In this document: positions 1-11,519 of the stretch, in pieces
Position numbering within the stretch: position 1 is the stretch's first letter
Layout: every line of letters starts with the position of its first letter
NCBI GenBank assembly: GCA_030068145.1
Contig: JAPJBO010000006.1
Location: 771,840 to 835,839 of the forward strand
Direction: 5' to 3'
DNA length: 64,000 nt
Source of the DNA: Diplonema papillatum
Taxonomy: Eukaryota > Euglenozoa > Diplonemea > Diplonemida > Diplonemidae
Program-made: the position numbers and the translations under genes
The notes under the pieces: generated by a model
Told to the model about the DNA's origin: nothing
Seen by the model: only the letters and a program-made list of their open reading frames with translations
The model's database searches: none

Positions 1-1162
1 CCGTGTTCGGGTCGACGAAGTGGTACTTGTTGCTCCCCGTCAGGTGCTCGTACTGGACCTCCGCCTTCAGGGAGTCGATCAGCGTCGAGAAGCCCTTCAC
101 CTGCAGCTGGATGTCGTAGAACTTCTCGATCTGCGACGAGCGCTCGACCCCGCAGCACCGGATGAACTTCCGTGTGCGGCCCCGGAACAGCTTTTGGATG
201 ACTGCCGGGTCGGAGTTCGCCATTTTGGTCTCCATGTTGTCGATGAGCACACGCGCGAGCTCCTGGACGTCGTGCTGCTCGAAGACTGCCGCCTTGTTCC
301 AGCCGAAGCTCTCGGTCAGCGCGGTCGTGCGGATGGCTTGCCCGCTGGCCCGTTGCAACTCGACGAACACGCGCGCCAGTTGCAGGGCGACGTCCTTCCT
401 CTCGTCGCCAGCTGCCTTCGTGCCCGCGTCTTCTCCTCCGTTCTGCGCGCCGGCGCCGGCCGCCGCGTCGCTGGACTTCTGCCGGTCGGACACCAGCTTG
501 AACACCGCGCGCCGGAACGCCTTCAGGTGGAACAGCGTCTGCAGCAGCGAGTTCAGGTAGCACGTCGCGCCCTGGTTCCGCAGCCCGATGAACGTCGGGA
601 AGCTGTCCTTGACGCTCGACCGCAGCGTCGCGGCGCTCGTCGAGTTGCGCGCGGTCACGACGATGGTGAAGTACCGGCCAGACCCCGCCTCCGCCCCCGG
701 CGCCACCGGCGCAGCGGCATCCTCCTCAAGCGGGAGGTCCGCGCTGCCGAGCAGGCAGTTGCAGCCGCGGTCTACATGCGACGTCTCGCAGAAGATGTAC
801 CGGCCTTTGAACACCGCGGGCGGCGTCGAATCGGGGATTTCGAACCGGAAGTACGTGATGGCCTGCCAGCCGGTCGGTTGCGGTTCGGCGGCCACGACGT
901 GCTCGAGGTACGTCGCGATGAAGTACTCGTTGCCCTTTGGGGTCATCGTAACGAGCAGCCTATAGTCCATGATGCGGGGGGAGAACAACCGGGGAGCAGG
1001 GGTGGATGGGTTCTTCAGGTACACCTCGAACGGGGCCCAAGGCACCCGGTACCGCGCCCGGGCAGCGCCGTCGAAGGGGTGGTATTCCTCGTCCCACGTC
1101 GCGGTCTTCGCGATGTACTCCTGGGCGGCGTCCGCGGGTCCCTGCGCCGCATGGCCTGCCAT
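1..1162 (-). CDS. USP7/HAUSP-like ubiquitin C-terminal hydrolase, 5' part (runs off left edge)
   Basis: Cysteine deubiquitinase that removes ubiquitin from proteins; relatives act in nucleus and cytosol. I translated the complement by hand. The frame opens at ATG 1162-1160, has an upstream in-frame TGA near 1205, and stays open for 387 codons to the window edge. Residues about 1-185 resemble a MATH domain (MTPKGNEYF, YLEHV, GWQAITYFRFEI). The catalytic domain then begins with FIGLRNQGATCYLNSLLQT, which contains the catalytic Cys box, followed by LTESFGWNKAAVFEQHDVQE and KLFRGR. MATH followed by UCH, with this spacing, matches USP7/UBP12 rather than other USPs. The His/Asp boxes lie beyond the window. 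No intron is evident. The opposite strand carries a 609-codon frame that is only an antisense shadow. Confidence 0.93.
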   Translation of the reverse strand, partial: MAGHAAQGPADAAQEYIAKTATWDEEYHPFDGAARARYRVPWAPFEVYLKNPSTPAPRLFSPRIMDYRLLVTMTPKGNEYFIATYLEHVVAAEPQPTGWQAITYFRFEIPDSTPPAVFKGRYIFCETSHVDRGCNCLLGSADLPLEEDAAAPVAPGAEAGSGRYFTIVVTARNSTSAATLRSSVKDSFPTFIGLRNQGATCYLNSLLQTLFHLKAFRRAVFKLVSDRQKSSDAAAGAGAQNGGEDAGTKAAGDERKDVALQLARVFVELQRASGQAIRTTALTESFGWNKAAVFEQHDVQELARVLIDNMETKMANSDPAVIQKLFRGRTRKFIRCCGVERSSQIEKFYDIQLQVKGFSTLIDSLKAEVQYEHLTGSNKYHFVDPNT

Positions 1163-2794
1163 GCGGCGCGAAGGGACCCGCCCTCGCCGTCCGCCGCGTC
1201 ACACCCCCCCCACTCTCGACCCGGCGCACGTCGACGCGGCACGTCCGTTGCAGTGTCACTGCGGGAATGCTGCTGCGCAGTCGTCAAAGCCACCAAGAAC
1301 CAGGTGGTTGGGGAATTGCAAGAACGTGCTGTTGGTGCTCAACACCGCACTGGTCCCGTCTGCAGGTGGTTGGGGGGGAGGGTGTCGTTGGTACCAAGAA
1401 GTATCCCGCAGACTTCACGCCAGCGAACAAAAGGCGCAGGCAGACCAACAAGCAGAATTCCTCCCTGCGCTCCCTCGGCACGCGGCGCGCTGGGAACCCC
1501 AACAACAAGGTCACCTCCAGCGGCGCGAACGGCAGCAATAAGGAGGGGGGGTCGCAGGTCTCGAAAAGGGTCGCGTTTCTGCTTCCTTAGCGCCTGGGTG
1601 TGCCGGCTTCGTTCGTCCGCACGCGCGCACACACGCCGCCTCAGCCGCCGAGAGTGCGTTTTGGTCGTGTTTCTTGTTTGGTTATTTTTGTCACACCGCG
1701 ACGTATCCCTCTCGTTCTTGGTGAGGAGGAGTCAAGCGCCCGTCAACAGCACCTACCCCCTCCCCCAGCTGGCGGACTCTGTAGTTGTAGTGGGGTGGCG
1801 ACGCCTCGATTTTTTTGTTGAAGCTTCTTCTTCCCACTCCGCCTGTTGAGTTGTGGTAGACTTACGACGTGCCTTCATGCGACAGCTCCAAGATAATAGC
1901 GTTGCTATCACAGACAGCGTCTCCAATATCTCACCTGCCGGCTATAAAGTGGCTAGACTCAAGTACGCCTTCTCATGGGCTAGGAATCTACCCTGTTGGT
2001 TGTGACGGTAAGTCATCTCCCACAAAAACTGACGGCCAAAAGCGTGCGAATCTGCCTGCGAAGTGGCACACCCGTGGTATCACTCGTGGTATCACCCGTG
2101 GTATCACCCATGGTATCAATCCCAGATCTCACTTCGGATCGGATCGCTCACAGTCAAGTGCAGCGCCGGTAGTAACCAGCACGCTCCGATTGGGGTGGGA
2201 AGCCTCTGGCTGCCGTTTACTGATACGCGGGTTCTGGAGAGTTGAGGTCTCCAATCGGGATGCTCTTGGAGCTCAAGCGCGCTGCCTGCGCGGGGGCGTG
2301 CTTCATGTTGGTCCCAAGCCGAAGTGGTAAGGATGAACCCTTAGCCCCGCAAAAGATGATTGTAGTTGCATGATTGCGGAGTTTTCCGAAGCTCTGCATT
2401 CGCACTCGGGTTCGGCTGAAGACTTCGCCGAATGACGGTCAGTTTGGCTAAAAGGCGGAACAGCGGAATGCGGGATCTGTTGAGCAAGCTTCTTGTGTGT
2501 AACTGAAAGGGGGTTAACCACTTAAGGACGGAGGGGGGCAGGGTTATATTGGTATATTGGGAAAATGGGGGGCTCCATGGCAGATCTCAGGCATCCGTTG
2601 AGAGCTCGGAGCAGGATTTCAGCCCGATGAAGGACGCATTTCAAAGATTTGTGTCGGATCTTTCCAACGGCGACCCCTTTCGACCATTCTTTGGCCTCTC
2701 ACCCCGCGGACTTGACACCCGCGAACTTTCTTGAATTAACTACCACTACAGTGGTAGATCGTCCGGAAGCGGTGAAGATTGTGCAGCCCCCCAT
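1163..2794. other. Intergenic, no gene recognised
   Basis: No frame here resembles a known family. It should contain the 5' regions of the leftward USP7-like gene. A short direct repeat of a 12 bp unit (CGTGGTATCACC, about four copies) lies near 2072-2120. The rest shows nothing I can name. Confidence 0.5.
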
Positions 2795-3997
2795 TTATCC
2801 TTGGCCAGCCGACGAGTCTTGACTGTCTGAGCTGTCCAGATCACTCTGGACGGCAGGGATTGTCGTGTTGAGAGCGGGTCCCGCGCCTGCGGGCGGCATC
2901 CCTTTGAAGAGAATAATGGAGATTGCCGCCGGGGTGATGTACCACGACTCGGACCCGCCGAACACACGCTTGTCACGGTGCACGTGTGACGTCACGTTCC
3001 ACGAGGGGTCCATCGGGCACACCCGCCAAGGGCCTTTCTTCCAGAACTTGATCGCCGGGCCGGACCTCATGTGTCCGAACCACACGATCCCCCCTGGCTT
3101 CACCACCCGAACCGCCTCGCGCACTACTTTGCACTGCGTGCCGACCGGCATCACGTGGTAAAGAGCGGAGTGGGAGACCACTCGGTCGAACGAATTCGTC
3201 TCGAAATACTTCAAAGCGCGGCTCCCGTCCGCCCAGCAGTACGACACCCCGTCCGCGCGGTGCTGCCTCGCCCACCGCACCGTGTCCCACGTGTAGTCGA
3301 GCCCGACGCCGTGCACTCCGTACTTCTGCTTCCAGTAGTTCATCTTCGTGCCGCAACCTGCCCCCCAGTCGAGCACCTTCATCCCAGGCCCGAGCCGTGC
3401 CCAGCGCGCTATGGAGTCCATCACGTTGACGAACGACGGCAGCTTGACGTTCATGAACAGCGTCCCCGTCGCGTTGCAGCGGTGGACGTACCCGCGGTAC
3501 TTCCCGCAGTTCACGCACGCGTTCTTCCGCCGCAGCTGCGGCGGCTCCGGGGGGCACCCCTTCTTCTGCTCCGCGCTGTCGTCCGCCTCGGAAGCGACGT
3601 CCCGTTCCCGGTTGACCACCCGAAGCATCTTGACCGACGCCGCTTGCAACACGCCGGCCGCCTCGTCCTTCGCGCGCACGACGTCCTGCGTGAGCTGCGT
3701 CAAGTTCGCCTCTTCGTCGGCCCCTTGCCCCTCCGGGGCGCTGGGGCTGGCCTCTCGAGGCGGCGCTGCTCGGTCCCTTCGATCTTCGCCTCCCCGTTGG
3801 AGTTGGAGGGGGCCGGTTGCCGGTTGCACCCCCGCTTCTTCCGGTGCGGGCCGGTGCCGTCGCTCCGCTTGCACAATGCTCCGCGAGAGCTCCCGCGCCG
3901 CGCGCTCTGCGCCCCCGTCGCCGCCACCGACGGCCCAAAGGCCGGCCACACCGCAGCACACCACAGGCACGCCGACCAGCACCCAAATCCGACCCAT
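2795..3997 (-). CDS. Membrane-anchored class I SAM-dependent methyltransferase
   Basis: 400 residues. The start ATG at 3997 opens with a signal anchor (residues 4-22, WVLVGVPVVCCGVAGLW), then a charged, Pro/Ala-rich stem to about 150, suggesting a type II secretory-pathway membrane protein. A small Cys cluster (CVNCGKYRGYVHRC, 161-174) precedes the Rossmann domain. Motif I is VLDWGAGCGTKMNYW (208-222), the acidic end of strand 2 is GLDYTW (232-237), motif II/III region FDRVVSHSALYHV (270-282), and post-motif III VKPGGIVWFGH (299-309). The acceptor is unknown; a polysaccharide or glycan substrate is only inference from the anchor. The C-terminus ends in a Ser/Asp-rich tail. Its first ~95 codons and 5' flank are tandemly copied upstream (see repeat). 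Confidence 0.85.
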   Translation of the reverse strand: MGRIWVLVGVPVVCCGVAGLWAVGGGDGGAERAARELSRSIVQAERRHRPAPEEAGVQPATGPLQLQRGGEDRRDRAAPPREASPSAPEGQGADEEANLTQLTQDVVRAKDEAAGVLQAASVKMLRVVNRERDVASEADDSAEQKKGCPPEPPQLRRKNACVNCGKYRGYVHRCNATGTLFMNVKLPSFVNVMDSIARWARLGPGMKVLDWGAGCGTKMNYWKQKYGVHGVGLDYTWDTVRWARQHRADGVSYCWADGSRALKYFETNSFDRVVSHSALYHVMPVGTQCKVVREAVRVVKPGGIVWFGHMRSGPAIKFWKKGPWRVCPMDPSWNVTSHVHRDKRVFGGSESWYITPAAISIILFKGMPPAGAGPALNTTIPAVQSDLDSSDSQDSSAGQG

Positions 3998-6545
3998 CGG
4001 CCGCGGCGTCAGCGGTCAAAGGACATGCAAGGCGAGCCCTCCTGGGGGGGTCCTTTTTTTTGTATGAGCGCCTGCTGATTTGCCATTTGGAAATAATTAA
4101 GTGCAAAATCGACAGGGTCAAGAAGTGGTGTCGCCATCAAGCTCGCGGTGTACTTCGACGGCGTTCGCCGGCCCCTTGCCCCTTCGAAGGGCTGGGGCTG
4201 GCCTCTCGAGGCAGCGTTGCTTGGTCCCTTCGCCCTTCGTCTTCCCGTTGGAGTTGGAGGGGGCTGGTTGCCGGTTGCACCCCCGCTTCTTCCGGGGCGG
4301 GCCGGTGCCGTCGCTCCCCCGTTTACACAGTGCTCCGCGAGAGCTCCCGTGCCGCGCGCTCTGCGCCCCCGTCGCCGCCACCGACGGCCCAAAGGCCGGC
4401 CACACCGCAGCACACCACAGGCACGCCGACCAGCACCCAAATCCGACCCATCGGCCGCGGCGTCAGCGGTCAAAGAGCATGCAAGGCGAGCCCTCCTGGG
4501 GGGGTCCTTTTTTTTGTATGAGCGCCTGCTGATTTGCCATTTGGAAATAATTAAGTGCAAAGTTCGACAGGGTCAAGAAGTGGTGTCGCCATCAAGCTCG
4601 CGGTGTACTTCGACGGCGTTCGCCGGCCCCTTGCCCCTTCGAAGGGCTGGGGCTGGCCTCTCGAGGCAGCGTTGCTCGGTCCTTTCGCCCTTCGTCTTCC
4701 CGTTGGAGATGGAGGGGGCTGGTTGCCGGTTGCACCCCCGCTTCTTCCGGGGCGGGCCGGTGCCGTCGCTCCCCCGTTTACACAGTGCTCCGCGAGAGCT
4801 CCCGTGCCGCGCGCTCTGTGCCCCCGTCGCCGCCACCGACGGCCCAAAGGCCGGCCACACCGCAGCACACCACAGGCACGCCGACCAGCACCCAAATCCG
4901 ACCCATCGGCCGCGGCGTCAGCGGTCAAAGGGCATGCAAACGAGCCCTCCTGGGGGGTTCCTTTTTTTTGTATGAGCGCCTTCTGATTTGCCATTTGGAA
5001 ACACTTAAGTGCAAAGCCTCGACAGGGTCAAGAAGTGTTGTCACCATCGCGAGCTTGCGGTCAACTTCGACGGCGCTCGCCGGTCCCTTGCCCCCCCGGG
5101 GCGCTGGGGCTGGCCTCTCGAGACGGCTTTGCTCGGTCCCGTCGCCCTTCGCCTTCCCGTTGGAGTTGGACGGGGCTGGTTGCCGGTTGCACCCCCGCTT
5201 CTTCCGGTGCGGGCCGGTGCCGTCGCTCTGCCGGCGCTTGCATAGTGCTCCGCGCGAGCTCTCGCGCCGCTCTGCGCCCCCGTCGCCGCCGCCGACGGCC
5301 CAAAGGCCGGCCGCACCGCAGCACACCACAGGCACGCCGACCAGCACCCAAATCCGACCCATCGGCCGCGGCGCCAGCGGTCAAAGGGCAGGCAAACGAG
5401 CCCTCTTGTGTTTTCCTTCATTTTTGCATGAGCGCCTGCTGATTTGCGGGAAATACTTTTTAAGTGCAAAGTCTCGACAGGGGGGTCAAGAAGTATTGTC
5501 GCCATCGAGCTTGCGGTGGAGTTCGACGGCGTTCGCCGGCCCCTTGTCCCTTCGAAGAGTCCCTTCGGCCTTCGCCTTCCCGTTGGAGTTGGAGGGGGCC
5601 GGTTGCCTGAGGTCGAAGAAGCTGGCCATCAAAGGCCCCAGAATTCTCAATGGGTGGTCTTGGGGGACAAAATCTGACATGCCACCTCCTCGCGGTGTCC
5701 CGCGAGTCCTGCCTTGGCCGTGTTTTTCGAAACGCGGCCAAGGCAAGCAGTACATTTGCTGTGGGTGAAAGCCCGGTTGCACCCCGCTTCTTCCGGTGCG
5801 GGCCGGTGCCGTCGCTCCGTTTGCACAGTGCTCCGCGCGAGCTCCCGCGCTGCGCGCTCTGCGCCCCCGTCGCCGCCACCGGCGGCCCAAAGGCCGGCCA
5901 CACCGCAGCACACCACAGGCACGCCGACCAGCACCCAAATCCGACCCATCGGCCGCGGCGTCAGCGGTCAAAGGGCATGCAAGGCGAGCCCTCTTGCGAT
6001 TTCCTTTTTTGTATGAGCGCCTGCTGAATGTGCGGGAAATACTTTTAAGTGCACAGTCTCGACAGGGTCAAGAAGTGTTGTCGCCATCGCGAGCTTGCGG
6101 TCGACTTCGACGGCGTTCGCCGGCCACGAAGTCCTACGGGGGGACCGCCGTCAAGAAGTGGGGAAAGATGTGCGTAGTTTTGTCTTTTTCTTTTACTTGT
6201 TAGTTGTCGACAACTTGTTTTGTGTTGATGCTGTGAGCGATGCTCACAGCTGTGCAAGGGTCTGCAGTTGCCGCCACTGAGGAGAGCGAGGAGGAGGAGG
6301 AGAGCGGATTGAGCAGGTACGTTCGATGAGGAACCTGGGTGCAAGCCGGTGCCGTCGCTCCGCCGGCGCTTGCGCAAAGCTCCGCGCGGGCTCCCGCGCC
6401 GCGTGCTCTGTTCCCCCGTCGCCGCCGCTGACCGCCCAAAGGCCGGCCACACCGCAGCACACCACAGGCACGCCGACCAGCACCCAACCCCGCCGACCCA
6501 TCGGCCGCGGCGTCAGCGGCCGATGCCGTGTGCTTATTTTGACGG
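3998..6545 (-). repeat. Five tandem, decayed copies of the methyltransferase 5' end
   Basis: Units of about 455 bp repeat upstream of the methyltransferase. Each has the 5' flank plus the codons for the signal anchor and stem. Copies of the MGRIWVLVGVPVVCCG start lie at ATG 4451, 4906, 5362, 5949 and about 6501 (MGRRGWVLVG), all on the minus strand, at steps of 454, 455, 456, 587 and 552 bp from 3997. The landmark CGACAGGGTCAAGAAG recurs at about 4110, 4566, 5021, 5476 and 6059. None keeps the methyltransferase domain. Copies 2 and 3 carry an in-frame TAA after about 42 codons, copy 4 is frameshifted, and copy 5 has an insertion. They look like dead duplicates, although their 5' flanks could still act as promoters. 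Confidence 0.88.
5607..5772. mobile_element. 166 bp insertion within repeat copy 5, flanked by CCGGTTGC
   Basis: Compared with the other repeat copies, this stretch is extra. The octamer CCGGTTGC stands on both sides (5599-5606 and 5773-5780), as a target-site duplication would. No terminal inverted repeat or recognisable coding domain was found, so the kind of element is unknown. Confidence 0.55.
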
Positions 6546-8948
6546 ATCGAGGGGGAGAAACAATACGACGACAGAGAGTGGGTCTTTTTCGTTGAACGCT
6601 TACGCCCGCCACTCAACCCAGATTTACCTGGGTTTCGTGTGGGCTGCAGCACTTTTACCTCCCGTCGCGACTTTGCACCTGGCCGCCCCTGTTCAAGTAC
6701 CGGCTGCCCAGGGGCGCCGCCGCCGGAGGCAACCCCTCGCGTAATTCTCAGGCGGTCTTCTCGTCGTTTCCTCTCAACCTGTCCTCGCTATCTCATTTCC
6801 TCCGCGCACTTCGTGCACCGGTAGTCAATGCCTTGCATGGTAACAACGGCTTGTCGGTACAAACAGTTCGCAGCGTACAACGTGAAGCTTACCAAATCAG
6901 GCGAGTTCCACTTGTGCACATCAACAAAAGACTTGGTGTTATCCATCAGACTCATACCCACGTCCTATGGCAGGACACGCCGAAAGGAGCAGGGTCGAGT
7001 GGAAGCAACATGGCGTGACGGCAGGCGAGATGTCGCAGGAGAACCAGAGACGTTGAAGAGGGGTATTTGATTTGAAACAGCCCTGAGGTCCCTGGGGTAC
7101 GGGCCACACGAAGGAGATACAAAGCCGGCGCGAGCTGGTCGAGTCAGCGTTCACGATTAACGATAAGCAGGGGGGGCACCCGGCGCAAGATTGCTCAGTA
7201 CTAGAAAGGAGCTTCATGCGAACGGTCACGCTTACAAGAAATGAACAAGAAGCTTTGAAAACTGCGTTCGTGTGTACACCGGACGGGAAGTGCGACGTGA
7301 TAGGGGGATCACACTTCAGGTCTATCAGGGGGGTTTCAGGGGACTTTAGAAACCCGGTTTCCCGGTTTCAAAACCCGGGACCGGTTTTTGAAAGTAGTAA
7401 AGCAGTTTGAACTTGACATGCAGCAACAATAGTAGTGTAAGCCGTGTGCTGAAGCAGCCGGAGACAGCAGGCGCAGGGGCAGGTCTTGCTTTTTCTCTGC
7501 TTCGTGGAGACCCGCCCCCGGCATCCCGACTGTCCAATCACGGTCGCGAAAGGTTTGCGCCTATAGTGATGAGGTGCCCCCACGAAGCCTTATACACATC
7601 ACGGCTACAACACGAGGATGCAGCCGTGCTTAGGTATGCACTCAGCCATCACAGGCCAATGGCCGTTAAGCAGCACTTCGTTCCGCGCCGCGCCAAGTAC
7701 ATGATGCTGGCGGTTGGGAGATCGGCGACTCCATTAAGGTGCGGTCAACAGTGTCGCCTCGTGAAGGCCCCCCCATGACACCACGGGTTTTCAGTAAATT
7801 TGTAGTAGTAGTGGTAGTAGTGGTCGTCAACCCTCGAATGGAATGGCAGTGGGAAACAAATGGGAGGGGTTGAGGGTCGACGTAGGCGCCAGGCCCCCAC
7901 GAGGGACTGAGACAGATGACTCCCAGGATACTTCGCTGCTTTCATCGGAAGGTGTCGCGACGCACCTGTCAGTTAACCACAAACCAGGACTGACTGCTGC
8001 CCTCTGCAGTTCTTTTGTGTCTTTGGGAACTTCTTGCCTCCAGTCTCCTCGCGGGTTCTTTTCCTGAACACCCACTCTGTGTCCCGTTCTATTTCGCCCT
8101 TTCTATGTCGCGATGGGAGGGCAGGTCCCACCTCAACCTCAACAGGGCCCTTCTGTAGGATAGGATTGGCTCCCGCGAACTTGTGATCCATACCCAAGGG
8201 ATACCCACGGTTTTTCAAAAAAAAATGAAAAAATTTATGAACTTCGATTTCACACAACAGTCCTGCAGTACTGTACTGTACTGTACAGGTACTGCAGTCA
8301 CGTGGCGCGCGTGACGCGCACGGTATCATGTGGTGGTGATGATACGTTGGAGGACATCAGGTTATTGAAGCTGGAACTGCCACGACAAAGGGATGAACAA
8401 TGATGACCTTGCGTTTGTTGTTGATCCATTCAGGTCTCGGACTGCAGCTTCCGTCGAGGACGTCGAAAACGACGGAAGAACACGAGCAAGTCGTTTCTGC
8501 TATCTAAAAACTACAAGGAAGTTTGGTGCGCACAAGCGTTCCGCGAACTTCTGTCTCCAGGACGACACAAACAGAGGACAGCATGTTTGCGTAGCTTGAG
8601 TCCCACGACTTCACGTTCCCAGTATTTTGCAAATATCACCACTGCTTTCCACTCACCACCTCTGTAGTTTGATGACGTGCACACCCGCCACCGCAAGCCT
8701 ATATCACCACTCTTGTTTGCGTGCGCGGGGCGACGGTTCCAGGCACTCAGACACCCCGAAACCCGGATTTTTGGCTGAACCCGGTTTTTAACTCCCCTGG
8801 GAGTTAAAACTTCTGAAAAGATAACAACACTCCCCCTTCCTCCAGCCAAAAGTCCCTGTGGGTCCCAGCACACAGACAGTCACTAGTGCCGCCGGGGGAC
8901 ACGAGTGGGAACTCCCGATGCTGGATTTCAGCAAAATATCTGGGGTGT
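6546..8948. other. Unassigned region
   Basis: About 2.4 kb with only short, unconvincing frames. Seen here: a GC-box-like run of alternating ggtttc/ccgg near 7335-7395 and a short CAGTACTG-type palindromic patch near 8262-8300. No gene family is recognised. Confidence 0.45.
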
Positions 8949-8950
8949 TA

Positions 8951-9592
8951 GCATGCAGGGTCAAACCTTGTGTCTTTTTGGTAAACAGGGGTTTAGACCA
9001 AAAAAAGAAGAAATGGCCACCCATTTTTTCCGGAAGAAAATTGGTTTTTTTTTTTCCGGAAGAAATGTGAAAACGGGTTTTTGTCTAGAGGCTTTTCGTG
9101 TTATTTGCAAATGCTTCGAGCTATCTTTGTGTCTGTGCCTTCAGTCGTCTTCTTAACCATGGTTAAGTGTGCAAATGGTGTGTCAGCCGGAGCTGGTGGT
9201 GGTGGTGGAAAAAATTTGGAAAATTGCTCAACTTCATCAAAAAGCACCCCAGTATTTGTTCCAGAATTTATTTTCCGGAAACCCCCCTGAATTCTGGAAC
9301 AAATACTGGGGTGCTTTTTGATGAAGTTGTGCAATTTTCCAAAAGTTTTCTTGGGGGCAGTCTGCCCTGAGGCAGTGTTGCCGACTGGCCCCCGGCAAAA
9401 TGTGCTTCGGAACCGGAGCCCCGCCAAAACCCCCGAAAGACGGTTTTTTGCACCCCATGAACACACTTCTTGCCACCAAAAAAAAAAAAAAATGGTTTTA
9501 TCATGGGCAGGGGCCTCTTGCCCCAAAATCTGGGTGTTTTTTTCCCCACAGGTGAGGTCAAAAAAAAGACACAAACTTTTGACCCTGCATGC
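8951..9592. mobile_element. Long MITE-like element with TA duplication and large inner palindrome
   Basis: The ends are GCATGCAGGGTCAAACCTTG and, inverted, a matching GACCCTGCATGC, each next to TA (8949-8950 and 9593-9594). These are the ends of the ~214 bp MITE family found further right, but this copy is 642 bp. Its centre (about 9205-9345) is a near-perfect palindrome around 9280 that includes mirror copies of GCACCCCAGTATTTGTTCCA. TA duplication points to a Tc1/mariner-pogo type transposase acting in trans. No transposase is encoded. Confidence 0.82.
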
Positions 9593-9594
9593 TA

Positions 9595-11254
9595 GGCAGA
9601 TGCCGACCCACGGCGGCGCTCATGCAGGTGTTTTTCCACCGCACACACACAGGGGTACGGTCGTCAGCATTGCGCAATGCTTGGCGTCAAGTGGTTCGCC
9701 GTGCGAGCGAGTCTTGGTCCAGGACTCAAAACTGTGTGACCCAGGTGGGCGACTGGCGGATCATGACGGTGGTTGCACCAGGAGTTTGGAACAGCTACTA
9801 GTCAGGCCAAGCTCATTGTATACAGAGAGCTTGCCGCATCCATGTACCTGTGAAAGGACATTCAGCTGTTGCATGGGGCCCAAACTCCAGGCAGCTAACG
9901 AACACCGCAAGATGAAAACCGTTCTTCGTTTAGTAGTATATGCGTGTCGACTGATCAATTTCGTCTGCTTTACTTGCGCCCATTCTTTTTTATTCGGGCT
10001 GGGAGCTCTGAGCAACTAGTATACAAACAGTGCTTTGAGGGCAAGATCAGGCTCCGAGGCTTCGCCCTGTACTCATGTGCAGCCGTTGTTCCGGAAATGG
10101 TCCCCTCAGCAGCACACCAAAAGAAGTACTTGGTTGCGAGGGCCTCCATGGCAGGGCTGACCTACGGGAAATTTATACAAGACATCAGCCTCCTGCCTGA
10201 CAAAAACGTCGTGACTCACGGCTTCAAAAAGGGCAAGGAAGGGTGGCAAGAGGAGTGAGGTTACGATTATTCGGATGGCGACGGGGGTGCCTCGTGCAAG
10301 TGTTAAGTATTCGTCGGATGGAAACTAACCACTTCCGGACGAGCTACGCCATGTGACGAGGATATTTAAAGAGAGTTGAAGTATTGCTAAAAGAAAAAGA
10401 AACGGGTGCGTCTGTATGAGGCCAAATAAGAGTCGGGCGTGGGTATCGTTTGCCTCATTGGAAAAGATGTTCCGACGAATATTGCAGATGCGTCCTTCGT
10501 CGGCAACAATATTGCACTGAAGTCATCACTCGCGGGTCTGATGCCAATCGAGCGCACTCGCGGCAGCATGCTCCTGATCCTCCGAAAGTCGCCGTAATTA
10601 TGGTAGGATGCCAAAACGGGCAGTTTGGGCAGAAAGAAATCTGGCGAAGTACACTGCTCTGCATGTGACCTATACTCACCGGAACCCGGATTATTAAGCC
10701 GAGCGGGGGCCCAAATACATCCGATGCTCCTTCTTCTGAACACAGAACCTCGTTTCTCTGGGTTTAGAGTTCCGTGTTGCTTACAGAGGTAGCCCACGCC
10801 GTGCACAGCATCTTACATTGCCAGAATCTTTCTGCCCAAACCCCCGCCTCCCCCTTTTGTCTCGTATGGTCCAATAACTGCGACAGAAGTGCGGAGAATG
10901 CAGTGCGGCCTGCTACAGTTCTACTTTTTTGGCTTCCAAAACAAAGGGGAAAGGTCGATCGCGTTGTTCGCAGGGTTCAACATTTTTTTCCTTTCTGCAG
11001 GTTGGTTGTTCTTCTTGTTTCTTGTAGGGGCCGCAGACCGTGCCTTTCGAACTTTGTTTGGTTGTGGGTTTGTTCGTTTTTTAGAGTGCAAGTTTTTGTG
11101 AGGTTCGGCTTCTGAGAGTTGGGGATCGGACTAGACGGACTTCATCTTCGAGCCAGATTGCCCACTCCGTTGCCTTAGCTACAGCATACGATTTCGCATA
11201 CTCAGACTGCAGAAAGGCCATCCGTGATTTACCGGTACGCCACATCGCGTTTTT
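9595..11254. other. Unassigned region
   Basis: Short frames only. The frame ending at 10258 (+) has coding-like composition over its last ~80 codons (from about 10010) but matches no family I recognise; it may be a gene relic. Confidence 0.4.
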
Positions 11255-11385
11255 CAAGCAAATGAGTACCACACGATGCCAGCTTTTCGCTACGTGACTC
11301 CAGAGCGGTCACTTTTGCCGCACTTTCGTCGCGGTGCAACCTTTGTCGGTTGCACCGCGACGACTGTTGTTGAAAGTTACTGACT
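11255..11385. repeat. Diverged copy of the sequence ending the 15-17 kb duplicated segment
   Basis: AAGCAAATGAGTACCACAC, GATGCCAGCTTTTCGCTACG and the CGCGGTGCAACC patch match, inverted, the stretch that closes both copies of the duplication at about 15960-16095 and 16790-16925. Another piece (GCGTTAGTGGGGACTCATTT) is at about 12770-12790. These are scattered ends of one repeat family. Confidence 0.65.
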
Positions 11386-11519
11386 ATCGTAATTGGATTA
11401 ATGTTGAGCTGGAATAAAGCTGGAACGGGTTACTGGGGGGTCGAATACAGGAGGTACCTTGAATAGAAGAGGCATTTTGGAAATCTGGAAATAAGTTGGG
11501 GTTTTGATTGGTCCGCATA

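Noticed and set aside
20..1849. 609-codon plus-strand frame
   Set aside because: Antisense shadow of the USP7-like gene and its flank; no domain, low-complexity Arg/Leu-rich text.
2973..4121. 382-codon minus frame and several plus frames over the methyltransferase
   Set aside because: Alternate-frame shadows of GC-rich DNA; only the 2795-3997 frame has the SAM-binding motifs.
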